Positions 35,847 to 44,480 of a stretch of 64,000 bases of DNA are shown here, one piece after another; the first letter of the stretch is position 1, and each line of letters starts with the position of its first letter. A model generated the notes under the pieces. It did not search any database. It was not told the origin of the DNA and saw nothing but the letters and a program-made list of their open reading frames with translations. This DNA comes from Bacillus methanolicus MGA3 (GTDB taxonomy: Bacteria > Bacillota > Bacilli > Bacillales > Cytobacillaceae): assembly GCF_000724485.1 (NCBI RefSeq), contig NZ_CP007739.1, forward strand, positions 1,844,843 to 1,908,842, given 5' to 3'. The position numbers and the translations under genes are program-made.

Positions 35847-37217
35847 CTATGCTTGAATTTGGCTTTTTTTGTTTTTCGAATTTTTGAAGAAGCTGAATAG
35901 AACGGAAATTAATAATATTCCAAAAACAAAGATTGTAACGCCTTTTGCCCCAAAAGAATTTGCCACATTGCCGAGAATAATTCCTATTACTCCAAAATCA
36001 CTGTCTGAGAACGTTGTGTTTGCAAAACCCAAATCTCCTAAAACCGGAAGCAAAAAGACTGGAAGAAAAGTAATTAGTAGTCCGTTTGCAAACGAACCAA
36101 TCGTTGCCCCGCGGATTCCGCCCGTTGCATTTCCGAATACACCGGCAGTTGCTCCGGTAAAGAAGTGAGGGACTATTCCTGGCAAAACAATAACAGCCCC
36201 TAGTGATCCAAGAATAATCATTCCTGTAATCCCGCCAAGAAAACTACAGAAAAAACCTATTAAAACTGCATTTGGTGCATAAGGGAATAAGATCGGGCAG
36301 TCAAGAGCCGGTTTTGAGTTTGGCACTAACTTGCTTGAGATGCCTTTAAAGGCAGGAACGATTTCTGCTAAAACAAGACGTACACCTGAAAGGATGACAA
36401 ATACACCTGCTGCAAACGTAACAGCTTGAATGACCGAGAATACAAGATAATGAGTCCCATTGCTCAGTTCTTTTTCAACATAGGATGGTCCTGCAAAAAG
36501 AGCGATAATTACATAAAAGATCGTCATCGTTAGAGCAATCGTTACAGATGTATCGCGTAAGAATCCAAGTCCCTTTGGAAAATTAATATTTTCCGTAGAG
36601 CGTGAACCTTTTCCGACAACCTTGCCGATCATAGCTGACAGGACATAACCAAACGTTGAAAAATGGCCGAAACCAACTTGGTCATTTCCGACAATTTTTC
36701 TCATAAATGGCTGGGCCATAGCTGGAAAAATAGCCATAATTAAACCAAGTGCAATCGAACCAATAACTATAAGTGATATCCCTTTTAAACCCGATAAAAA
36801 AAGAATGGTGGCAATCATACAAGCCATATATAATGTGTGGTGGCCAGTTAAAAAGATATATTTAAATCTGGTAAACCGGGCAACTAAAATGTTAGCCAGC
36901 ATCCCAAAAAACATGATGAGAGCTGAAGCAGATCCATATTTCGTCAATGCCATAGCAACAATTGCTTCATTAACTGGCACAACACCGTTAACATGAAAGG
37001 CTTTCTGAAACATTTTTCCAAATGGTTCAAGTGAACCAACAAGTATTCCGGCTCCAGCCGCTATTACAAGAAATCCGAGGAACGATTTGGTTGTTCCTTT
37101 TACAATTTCATTTGCCGGCTTTTTCTGAAGAACGAGGCCAATTAATGATATTAATGCTATTAGAATTGCTGGCTGTCTTAAAATGTCCATCATCATTTTA
37201 AGAAATCTTTCACCCAT
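35847..37217 (-). CDS. ulaA: PTS ascorbate-type permease IIC (UlaA/SgaT family)
   Basis: The 456-residue permease has about 10-11 membrane helices with the family blocks VIAAGAGILVGSLEPFGKMF, TGHHTLYMACMIA and HFFTGATAGVFGNATGG. In E. coli UlaA imports L-ascorbate with phosphorylation through UlaB and UlaC. ATG 37217 lies 9 bases after GAGGGG. It is third in IIA-IIB-IIC. No ascorbate catabolic genes (UlaDEF) follow, so another hexonate or polyol substrate is conceivable. Confidence 0.9.
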   Translation of the reverse strand: MGERFLKMMMDILRQPAILIALISLIGLVLQKKPANEIVKGTTKSFLGFLVIAAGAGILVGSLEPFGKMFQKAFHVNGVVPVNEAIVAMALTKYGSASALIMFFGMLANILVARFTRFKYIFLTGHHTLYMACMIATILFLSGLKGISLIVIGSIALGLIMAIFPAMAQPFMRKIVGNDQVGFGHFSTFGYVLSAMIGKVVGKGSRSTENINFPKGLGFLRDTSVTIALTMTIFYVIIALFAGPSYVEKELSNGTHYLVFSVIQAVTFAAGVFVILSGVRLVLAEIVPAFKGISSKLVPNSKPALDCPILFPYAPNAVLIGFFCSFLGGITGMIILGSLGAVIVLPGIVPHFFTGATAGVFGNATGGIRGATIGSFANGLLITFLPVFLLPVLGDLGFANTTFSDSDFGVIGIILGNVANSFGAKGVTIFVFGILLISVLFSFFKNSKNKKSQIQA

Positions 37218-37240
37218 CACCTGTTTCCCCTCTCTATTCC

Positions 37241-37522
37241 TTAAAGCACCCCTCTTTCTTGCAGTGCTTCCTTCAGTTTTTCACGAAGTTCTTCCATATC
37301 AATAATGCTGTCAATAACAACAACATTACCTAAGTGGGCAGCTCCTTCGGCAATATCTTTTGCCGCAATAAACAAATCTGCCATATCGGGTGTGGCAGAG
37401 CTTAAATCGGAATGGCTGACTTCTATACCCGAAACCCCAAGTTCATTAAGGATTTCTTTAACATTCATCTCTAACATAAAACTGCTTCCCAGGCCTGAGC
37501 CGCATACTGCTAAAATCTTCAT
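37241..37522 (-). CDS. ulaB: PTS IIB component (UlaB type)
   Basis: It has 93 residues with the phospho-accepting Cys loop KILAVCGSGLGSSFM at the start and an alternating beta-alpha fold. It takes phosphate from IIA and passes it to the sugar in IIC. ATG 37522 has GGAGGA 6 bases upstream, so the longer frame to 37543 is not used. It lies between IIA and IIC. Confidence 0.92.
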   Translation of the reverse strand: MKILAVCGSGLGSSFMLEMNVKEILNELGVSGIEVSHSDLSSATPDMADLFIAAKDIAEGAAHLGNVVVIDSIIDMEELREKLKEALQERGVL

Positions 37523-37563
37523 TATGATTCCTCCTAATTTCATCCTTCTCTAAGAACTATTAA

Positions 37564-38019
37564 TTATGTAATATTTGAATATTCATTAATGAGGCCGAGA
37601 ACCCCTTCAACGTCAGTAAATTCTTTCAATTTTTGTACATTTTCTTTTTTGCTTAACATTTTAGTTAATTGAGAAAGTGCTTTTAAGTGTGTGGAATGAT
37701 CAATTGCTGCAATACAGAATAATAATGAAACAGGATACTTTTCATCATTCAAAAAATGCACTGGATGTTCAAGTTTCAAAAAACTCATCCCAACTTTGTT
37801 CACTCCCATTTCAGGACGTGCATGTGGGATCGCAATTTCCTGGCCGATAATTACATATGGACCCATTGTCTTCACATTATTGATCATGGCATCTATATAT
37901 GAAGGTTCAATCACCCCTTTCAAAAGTAATGGTTTGGCTGTTTCTTTTATCGCTTCTTCCCAGTCGGTTAACTGATTTGCAAATTGAATTGTCTCTTTCG
38001 TTAATAATTCACTTAACAT
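37564..38019 (-). CDS. ulaC: PTS IIA component (UlaC/fructose-mannitol IIA type)
   Basis: It has 151 residues with the active His in IGQEIAIPHARPEMGVN and the family turn SLLFCIAAIDHSTHLKALSQ. It receives phosphate from HPr. It starts with ATG 38019 behind AGGGGGAAATG. The last codons of an older frame (38009-38215) overlap its start, so it was probably once preceded by another gene of this operon, perhaps a regulator. Confidence 0.9.
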   Translation of the reverse strand: MLSELLTKETIQFANQLTDWEEAIKETAKPLLLKGVIEPSYIDAMINNVKTMGPYVIIGQEIAIPHARPEMGVNKVGMSFLKLEHPVHFLNDEKYPVSLLFCIAAIDHSTHLKALSQLTKMLSKKENVQKLKEFTDVEGVLGLINEYSNIT

Positions 38020-38215
38020 TGGTCATTTCCCCCTTGAATCCATATGCCTTATAATGAATGGTCAATTGGTTTGTCTTATTGTCAAATAAATGGCATTTTT
38101 CCAATGGTTGAATAAACCCATTAGTCAATTTACTATATTGCCCAATGCCAAAAAGATGATGATCAAGTTCGTTCACTAAGATGGTGTCATTATTGGCCTT
38201 ACTAGATTGATTTAA
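38009..38215 (-). pseudogene. Unrecognised gene tail overlapping ulaC
   Basis: The minus strand stays open from 38215 to TGA 38009, reading NDTILVNELDHHLFGIGQYS, KLTNGFIQPLEKCHLFD and HYKAYGFKGEMTNVK. It has no start codon with a ribosome site and an upstream stop at 38216. Overlap of its TGA with ulaC's ATG resembles translational coupling. I infer a truncated gene once at the head of the PTS operon; the family is not recognised. Confidence 0.35.
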
Positions 38216-38327
38216 TTATACAGCTAATTTGTATACTTTTTGAAGCATATTTATTCCACCGAACGTTAGGCGGCTATGGCAGCCTATTTTTTGTTTTCTA
38301 TTTGTTTAACATCTCCATGCATTTTTG

Positions 38328-38356
38328 TTGACTCTATTAAACATCAAATCTATAAT
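38328..38356 (+). promoter_or_regulatory. Sigma-A promoter of the AbrB-like gene
   Basis: TTGACT, a 17-bp spacer and TATAAT stand 55 bases before the start codon. Confidence 0.75.
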
Positions 38357-38411
38357 TAAAGTAATAAATGGTAATTTTTTAAAATAATGTATATAAAAGG
38401 AGGGACCAACA

Positions 38412-38714
38412 ATGAAATCAACCGGTGTTGTAAGGAAAGTGGACGAACTTGGACGTATTGTTATTCCGAAAGAGCTGCGCAATACTTTCGATATCAAAGA
38501 AAAAGACCCACTTGAGATTTTCGTAGAGGAAGACAAGATTATTTTGAAGAAGTACAGCCCATACCGGGCTTGCATGATTACTGGGGAAGTTTCTGATCAT
38601 AATATTTCTCTTGCTGATGGAAAAATTGTTTTAAGCCCTGAAGGTGCTCAAATGCTCCTTCATGATTTACAACAATTACTTAATGACAGACAATTTCAAG
38701 GGACTGACTCATAA
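38412..38714 (+). CDS. AbrB/Abh-family transition-state regulator
   Basis: This 100-residue protein starts with the swapped-hairpin DNA-binding domain GVVRKVDELGRIVIPKELRN, and the carboxyl half (SPYRACMITGEVSDHNISLA) is the Abh/AbrB oligomerisation domain. AbrB proteins repress stationary-phase genes. The ribosome site AAAGGAGGG precedes the ATG. It is transcribed alone from a strong promoter, between the PTS and the MBL gene, on the opposite strand. It is slightly longer than AbrB, nearer Abh. Confidence 0.9.
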   Translation: MKSTGVVRKVDELGRIVIPKELRNTFDIKEKDPLEIFVEEDKIILKKYSPYRACMITGEVSDHNISLADGKIVLSPEGAQMLLHDLQQLLNDRQFQGTDS

Positions 38715-38770
38715 GGGTCTGACTCCCTCCTGCAATGACTATTAATAGAATTGTTTTTATAAATATATTG

Positions 38771-38801
38771 GGGTCTGACCCTTTGATTAAGAGTCAGACC
38801 C
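38771..38801. repeat. GGGTCTGAC/GTCAGACCC inverted repeat
   Basis: GGGTCTGAC and GTCAGACCC form a 9-bp stem with a 13-base loop. A related single copy, AGGGTCTGACTCCC, lies at 38714, and others at 5480 and 43570. It may act as the end hairpin of the AbrB-like gene. Confidence 0.6.
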
Positions 38802-38839
38802 TTCAACATTTGTTTTCACTAGTCTAGTTCAAACATTTT

Positions 38840-39757
38840 CTACGGCCAATAGGTTTCCCCGATTGCCAATACTTTTAGCAAATTTTTATCTAGCTTCAGT
38901 CTGTCCCACTCTTTTTGCATCCGCTCAAGTGCTTCCGGTCCGGTATCATCGGCAAGACGGTAAGCTCCGTAGTGCATTGGGATAAACACTTTGCCTTTCA
39001 ACTCGAGAAATGCTTTGATCGCATCTTCCGGGTTTATGTGTGAAACAGACATAAACCATTCCGGTTCATAGGCACCGATCGGCATTAAAACAATATCAAT
39101 CTCGAATCGATCTGCAATTTCTTGAAAGCCTCTGAAATAACCGGTATCTCCGGCAAAATAAACGGAGCGGCCCTCATTTTCTATCACCCAGCCGCCCCAA
39201 TGAGAAGTGTTAGTATCACAAAGTGATCGTCTTGTCCAATGCTGAGCAGGAACAAATGATAATGACAGAGTTCTATCCGAAAATGTATCCCACCAGTTGG
39301 CTTCAATGACATTTTTATACCCTCTTCGAGTAAAAGCAGATTTTAAGCCGATCGGGACGTAAAAGACAGGTGAACCTTTCAGTTTGCGGATCGAACCGAA
39401 ATCAAGATGATCATAATGGCCATGCGATATGACAACAATATCAATCTCTGGCAATTTGGCAATTGGAATTCCCGGTTCTGTTAATCGTTTTTGGAAGCCC
39501 ATCCATTTTGCCCAAACCGGGTCGGTTAAAATATTAAGCCCATTCATTTGAATAAAAAAAGTTGAATGGCCAATCCATGTAATCGACATTTTTGTCCGAT
39601 TTTGCTGTAGTTTCTCAATTTCTTTTTTTGGTGCCTGAGGAATTTGGACCGACAAATCCTTTTTCTTCGCCCGCCGCTCTCTTGACCAGCGCCACAAATC
39701 TGAAAATGACTTTGTCGTTTGTACATGATCATAATTTTGATAGCGGACCCTTTTCAT
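38840..39757 (-). CDS. MBL-fold hydrolase, NAPE-PLD/RomA-like (COG2220)
   Basis: The 305-residue protein has WIGHSTFFIQ, NILTDPVWAKW and the metal motif VISHGHYDHLD, with later His/Asp in AQHWTRR, YFAGDTGYF and PMHYGAY. This order is that of the N-acyl-phosphatidylethanolamine phospholipase D-like branch, the group that also includes ascorbate-6-phosphate lactonases. The substrate is unknown. It is a single minus-strand gene following the AbrB-like gene tail to tail. Confidence 0.85.
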   Translation of the reverse strand: MKRVRYQNYDHVQTTKSFSDLWRWSRERRAKKKDLSVQIPQAPKKEIEKLQQNRTKMSITWIGHSTFFIQMNGLNILTDPVWAKWMGFQKRLTEPGIPIAKLPEIDIVVISHGHYDHLDFGSIRKLKGSPVFYVPIGLKSAFTRRGYKNVIEANWWDTFSDRTLSLSFVPAQHWTRRSLCDTNTSHWGGWVIENEGRSVYFAGDTGYFRGFQEIADRFEIDIVLMPIGAYEPEWFMSVSHINPEDAIKAFLELKGKVFIPMHYGAYRLADDTGPEALERMQKEWDRLKLDKNLLKVLAIGETYWP

Positions 39758-39910
39758 CGTGTGTCTCCTCTTAAACTTACATTGTTTTTCTAAATATCTA
39801 CCAATATATTAAAACTGCAAATCTCTTTTGACAAAATCAACGCTTCATGTAACGGATGAGATTCTTTCAAATTATTTGTTTTATGTGGAGAAAGTTGTTG
39901 TCTCTAAAAA

Positions 39911-39942
39911 AGGGCGCACTATTTTTAAAATAATGCCGCCCT
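39911..39942 (-). terminator. Terminator after the 14-TM efflux pump
   Basis: AGGGCG/CGCCCT plus an inner ATTATTTT/AAAAATAGT-type stem, followed on the minus strand by TTTTTTAG. Confidence 0.8.
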
Positions 39943-39958
39943 AATATTATGGTAATAA

Positions 39959-41587
39959 TTAACTTTCACTTTTACTTAACTTTCCCGTTACTGCCCTGCG
40001 CTGTTTCACGTTTACAGAACTGTCAGCAGCACTTCTTAACGGAATTTCCTTTAAAAAGAAAGTCAGCAGCACTGCTAGCAGCATGGTAAACGTTACAAAA
40101 AGGAAAACTCCTGAAAGTGCGTACGTTAAGGCTTCCTGCAACGAATGGATAATGTTTTCAAAAAGTGGAACCACTTCTTTCGGAAGCATGCTTTTCACTT
40201 GGCCTAATTTTTCGTGGTCCAGTAACAACCTAGGATTTTGTAATGATTTCATTTTGCCTGCGAGTTCTGGTGAAACAGCCATATGATTTGTTTCATTGTT
40301 TTGCGTCATCGTTTCCATCTTATCCTTCATACGAGAATTCAATAATGTACCCATGATCGCAACTCCAACCGTTCCCCCAACTGAACGGAACAGCTGAGAT
40401 GAGGCCGTTGCCACCCCAAGCAAGCTCTGATCTACCGCATTTTGAACGGTCAATGTAAAAACAGTCAATCCAATCCCTAGTCCAAACCCGACCAGAATGA
40501 GGTATGACACAAGCGTATATTGTGAAGTGCTCATATCCATTGTCGAAAGCAAATATAATCCTAAACTCGAAATACATAGGCCTACAATGGCTTGAATTTT
40601 GTATTTTCCTGTTCTCGTAATGATTTGACCTCCGATGGCACTTGCAAATACAAGCCCCAAGGTCATCGTCATTGTTAGAAAGCTAGAGTGTGTGGCAGAA
40701 AAACCAAGTACACCTTGAATAAAGTAAGGAACGTACATAACTCCGCCAAACATCGACACCCCAATTACAAAACAGATCGCATTAGAGATGGTAAAAATGT
40801 CATTCTTGAACAAGTTCAGAGGCAAGATTGGACTTTTGGCTTTTCTTTCAAACAGGATAAAAATGATAAGGCAAATAATCGCCCCTCCGAACAGTCCAAG
40901 TATTTGCCAAGAATCCCAATCATATTTTGTTCCAGCCCAGGAAAAACCGAGCAAAGCGAACACGATCGTTGCGGTTAATATGAGAGAACCCACATAATCA
41001 ACGCTCTCACCGGATTTTTTTTGAACTTTAGGGAACAATTTCCAAATGAGTGCAAGAGCAACAATTCCAAGCGGCAAGAATACCCAGAAAACCCATTTCC
41101 ACTCAAGATTATCAACAATATAGCCTCCAAGTGTCGGTCCAAAGACACTAGATATCCCAAATGCGGCACTCATCGCCCCTTGCCATCTTCCACGTTCTCT
41201 CGGTGCAAACAAATCTCCAACCGCAGTAAACGCTGTTGACATGATCATTCCGGCACCCATTCCTTGAATACCCCGGTATGTAATCAATTGAAAAATGGTA
41301 GATGACGTTCCGGCAAGAAAGGCACCGATTGAAAAAATGATGATTCCAATAAGAAGAAATGGCTTTCTTCCATACATATCGGACAGTTTTCCAACTAAAA
41401 TCGTCGTAATGGAACTTGTAAGCATATAAATAGTAAAAACCCAACTGTAATAATCAAGTCCTCCCAATTCGGAAATGATTTTTGGCAAAGCATTGCCGAC
41501 GATCGTCTGATTAACAGCAGCAAAAAACATCGCTGCAATAACCGCAATCATAATGGCGATTTTTTCCTTATGACTTAAATGCTCCAT
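39959..41587 (-). CDS. DHA2-family (EmrB/QacA) multidrug MFS transporter, 14 segments
   Basis: The 542-residue protein has 14 membrane segments. FFAAVNQTIVGNALPKI is the first-segment DHA2 signature, GKLSDMYGRKPFLL the loop motif and GIQGMGAGMIMSTAFTAVGD the segment-4 block. It exports drugs or toxins by proton antiport. ATG 41587 follows GGGGTGG by 8 bases; the GTG at 41599 is less likely. It is a single gene with no adjacent regulator. Confidence 0.9.
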   Translation of the reverse strand: MEHLSHKEKIAIMIAVIAAMFFAAVNQTIVGNALPKIISELGGLDYYSWVFTIYMLTSSITTILVGKLSDMYGRKPFLLIGIIIFSIGAFLAGTSSTIFQLITYRGIQGMGAGMIMSTAFTAVGDLFAPRERGRWQGAMSAAFGISSVFGPTLGGYIVDNLEWKWVFWVFLPLGIVALALIWKLFPKVQKKSGESVDYVGSLILTATIVFALLGFSWAGTKYDWDSWQILGLFGGAIICLIIFILFERKAKSPILPLNLFKNDIFTISNAICFVIGVSMFGGVMYVPYFIQGVLGFSATHSSFLTMTMTLGLVFASAIGGQIITRTGKYKIQAIVGLCISSLGLYLLSTMDMSTSQYTLVSYLILVGFGLGIGLTVFTLTVQNAVDQSLLGVATASSQLFRSVGGTVGVAIMGTLLNSRMKDKMETMTQNNETNHMAVSPELAGKMKSLQNPRLLLDHEKLGQVKSMLPKEVVPLFENIIHSLQEALTYALSGVFLFVTFTMLLAVLLTFFLKEIPLRSAADSSVNVKQRRAVTGKLSKSES

Positions 41588-41717
41588 CCAGTATTCCACC
41601 CCAATTTCTTTTGCCTATGATTTATAAGCAATAATATTGCCAATATTCTTTTAATATATGAATATTTCACTTTGTTAAGTATTAGTAAATATAATTCCTT
41701 ATTTCTAACTTGTCAAT

Positions 41718-41752
41718 AAAAAAATCCATCCAGTATTAAATTGGATGGATTT
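41718..41752 (-). terminator. Terminator after the Gfo/Idh gene
   Basis: AAATCCATCC pairs with GGATGGATTT around 11 bases; the minus strand continues TTTTATTG. Confidence 0.85.
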
Positions 41753-41763
41753 CCCTTATAGTT

Positions 41764-42747
41764 TTAATTTTGGTCTGCTGGAAATACGATGCCAATTTGT
41801 TTACGTGCTTCGTCCATCACTTCCATCACGGCTAATGAATTCGCTAATGAATTTGTTGAAGATTCTATTTCTCCTTTTTGAATTAATCTGATAAATTCTT
41901 TTGTTTCATAATACATTGAATGTCTCTGGGGCTGGGAAATGTCTTCGATCGTTCCGTCCCTATAATGGATTTTCACATTTTTCGGTGTATCTATTTTATC
42001 AATAATGATGCTTCCATTTTCACCTTGTATTTCAGACGGAATAAATGAATCAGTGATTTTTGAAAACATGATGACTGCTTCTTTGTCTTCATATTTCATA
42101 AGGATGCTTCCTTCTCCATCGACTCCCGATTCAAGAATAAGCCCGTTCGCCTTTACACTGAGCGGTTTTCCAAACAGAACAATGGCGGAATATATGCAGT
42201 AAACGCCAATATCCATTAATGCTCCGTTTGAAAAAGCCGGATTGAATGCATTAAGAATCGTGCCTTGTTTATAAGCATCATAGCGGGAAGAATACTGGCA
42301 GAAATTTACAAAAAACCTGCGGATTGTTCCAATCTTATGTAAGTTTTCTTGAATCGCTTTAAAGTTCGGAAGGAGAGTCGATTTTAATGCTTCCATTAAT
42401 AAGACGTTGTTAGCCTTTGCTGCCTCAACCATTTTTTTCACTTCCGCCGCATTCGATGCCATCGGTTTTTCACACAGCACATGTTTCCCTTCATTCATAT
42501 AAATAATCGCTTGTTCAGCATGAAATGAATTTGGACTTGCAATGTAGACGGCATCAATATGATTGCTTTTCGCCATCTCTTTGTGATCCGTGAATGTGTA
42601 TTGTGCTCCATGCTTTGAAGCAAATTCATCGGCCCGTTCTTTTGTTCTTGAATAAACAGCCGTTAATGCAAAATCATCTATTTCTTTTGCTCCCTTTAGA
42701 AATTCATCAGTGATCCAGTTCGTTCCGATAACCCCAAATCGTATCAA
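41764..42747 (-). CDS. Gfo/Idh/MocA-family oxidoreductase
   Basis: The 327-residue protein begins IRFGVIGTNWITD (Rossmann fold) and has HVLCEKPMASNAAEV, the EKP motif whose Lys is catalytic. NGALMDIGVYCIY then carries the substrate-binding residues. It oxidises or reduces a sugar or cyclitol with NAD(P). The start is TTG 42747, with AAGGGGG 7 bases upstream; the longer frame to 42807 runs through the site. Substrate unknown. It is monocistronic. Confidence 0.88.
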   Translation of the reverse strand: MIRFGVIGTNWITDEFLKGAKEIDDFALTAVYSRTKERADEFASKHGAQYTFTDHKEMAKSNHIDAVYIASPNSFHAEQAIIYMNEGKHVLCEKPMASNAAEVKKMVEAAKANNVLLMEALKSTLLPNFKAIQENLHKIGTIRRFFVNFCQYSSRYDAYKQGTILNAFNPAFSNGALMDIGVYCIYSAIVLFGKPLSVKANGLILESGVDGEGSILMKYEDKEAVIMFSKITDSFIPSEIQGENGSIIIDKIDTPKNVKIHYRDGTIEDISQPQRHSMYYETKEFIRLIQKGEIESSTNSLANSLAVMEVMDEARKQIGIVFPADQN

Positions 42748-42904
42748 AATGTTTCCCCCTTTAAATGAAGTCAAAAATGGTTCATCTGAAAAATTTTTCA
42801 ACTTCATAGTAACAGTATGACAGTGATTTTTCCATATAAAAGGGTGCCTTCATCTTGAGAATTATCCATCTCTCAAAATGATTCGGCAATCACTACAAAC
42901 AAAA

Positions 42905-42930
42905 AAAGCTTCGGATTTCCCGGAGCCTTT
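42905..42930 (-). terminator. Terminator upstream of the oxidoreductase, for the small gene at 43107
   Basis: AAAGCTTCGG pairs with CCGGAGCCTTT, and the minus strand ends TTTTTTTG. Confidence 0.7.
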
Positions 42931-43106
42931 CTATTGTAAGTATATTTTATGATCTTTTTCAGAAATCCACCAGTTGCTTGGTGTGGTTTCCACATCAGAT
43001 GACACGTGCATTCATAAGCAAATTGAGAACCTATCGATTTCTTTGTTTCCTATCGAGGGAAACGTTTTTATCTTTATAATAGTATTAAAGGTATGTGAAA
43101 AGTGCC

Positions 43107-43298
43107 TTAGTTCCAGCGGCCGGATTTAGACATTTCTAACAGCGCCCAAATTAAGTGAAACATAAACATTGCAATTGTGATCGGAACGAGCATTAATAAA
43201 TTTTTGCCGTATTTTTCTTTTATTTCTGCTACATAGTAACCGCAAAAAAACAAAACTACCATTGCAGCAACCAGCATAAATGTATAAACGAAGTACAT
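43107..43298 (-). CDS. Small membrane protein, two helices
   Basis: It has 63 residues with helices YTFMLVAAMVVLFFCGYYVA and LLMLVPITIAMFMFHLIWAL linked by KEKYGKN. AGGGAGG precedes ATG 43298. No family is recognised. A terminator lies 175 bases downstream. Confidence 0.6.
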   Translation of the reverse strand: MYFVYTFMLVAAMVVLFFCGYYVAEIKEKYGKNLLMLVPITIAMFMFHLIWALLEMSKSGRWN

Positions 43299-43619
43299 GC
43301 TTTATGCCTCCCTAATAACTGATCCTATGGGACGGGAAAATAGTTCTTTTACTTTGTTTTATTAGGGTAAATCCCCATGCCTATTCTTCCCTGATTGCCA
43401 TTATAAGTAAGGAATACATTTAAGTAAAGGCATTCATTCCTGGATTTAACATAGTTCATACATTTGTCAAAATTTGTTCAATAACTTTTAAAAAATGTGA
43501 ATGGGTCAGTCCCCTCCTAAGGACAAACATATAGAAAACCATTCTATCTATTGTCATTGTTGAAGGGAGTCAGACCCTTATCAGTCAGCCCCGTCATTTT
43601 TTTCTGTTCTATTGAAGGC
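43299..43619. other. Intergenic region with GGGTCTGAC-type repeat
   Basis: TTGACAAATGTATG on the minus strand near 43470 may be the -35 of the small gene at 43107. GGGTCAGTCCC (43504) and GGGAGTCAGACCC (43566) belong to the dispersed repeat family. Confidence 0.45.
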
Positions 43620-44369
43620 TTAATTCAATGCCCACTTCCGGATTGCTTTAGCTACGCCGGCTTCTTCATTTGTTTCAGTTATATAATCGGCTGCTTCTTT
43701 GACGATATCCTGGGCATTTCCCATTGCAATTCCCAAACCTGCTTCTTTTATCATTGCAATATCGTTTAAACTGTCGCCGCATGCCATTACATGATCCATT
43801 GAAATACCTAGAAAATCGCATACTTTGCGAATCGCTTTTGCTTTGTTAATACCAATTGGATTAACTTCGATGTTGGTGTGGCTTGAATTGCTTATTTCGA
43901 ATTTGCCCATTGCTTTCAATTCGTTTAAAATTATTTCACGGACATTGTCATCTTCTACATCAAAGCCGAATTTCAGCCATTTTGATGCGGCAATCTGCTC
44001 AGGGCTAAGCTCCCTGCTGTAAACTTTGTCTGTACTTACAGCCCAAAAGTATGTTTTATATGTTTGTGAAAGGTCCCATAGCCACTTGATCAATTCGGAA
44101 TCAATTAAGTTTCTTTCAACAATTTCGCCGTCAGGCCCCCAAATTTCACTTCCGTTCACCGTAATGAGATAAGAAGATAGTTCCAGCGACTGGGCGTAGT
44201 CGCGGCATGTCAACAAACTTCTTCCCGTACTGAGCACAACATGAATTCCTTTTTCCATTGCTTCTTTTATTGCTTCTCGATTCTCTTCAGGCACTTCACA
44301 CTTTTCATTAAGCAAAGTCCCATCCATATCAAGTGCAATCAACTTAATATCCAAATCTTTCTCTCCCAT
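43620..44369 (-). CDS. Cof-type HAD phosphatase
   Basis: The 249-residue protein has IKLIALDMDGTLLN (nucleophile Asp plus general acid), VVLSTGRS (motif II), and the motif III/IV pair INKAKAIRKVC and MACGDSLNDIAMIKEAGLGI. Cof-type enzymes dephosphorylate sugar phosphates, pyridoxal phosphate or the flavin precursor. ATG 44369 is chosen because GGGAGG lies 7 bases upstream. It is a single gene; no co-regulated partner is evident. Confidence 0.9.
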   Translation of the reverse strand: MGEKDLDIKLIALDMDGTLLNEKCEVPEENREAIKEAMEKGIHVVLSTGRSLLTCRDYAQSLELSSYLITVNGSEIWGPDGEIVERNLIDSELIKWLWDLSQTYKTYFWAVSTDKVYSRELSPEQIAASKWLKFGFDVEDDNVREIILNELKAMGKFEISNSSHTNIEVNPIGINKAKAIRKVCDFLGISMDHVMACGDSLNDIAMIKEAGLGIAMGNAQDIVKEAADYITETNEEAGVAKAIRKWALN

Positions 44370-44480
44370 ATTTCTGCCTCCCGCCATTTGTTCGTTCTGT
44401 ACTGGATTCAAATGATAATCCTTCAAAAATTAAAAAGAATGGCAATTGATCTCTTCAATCATTCTTTATTGTACACCATT

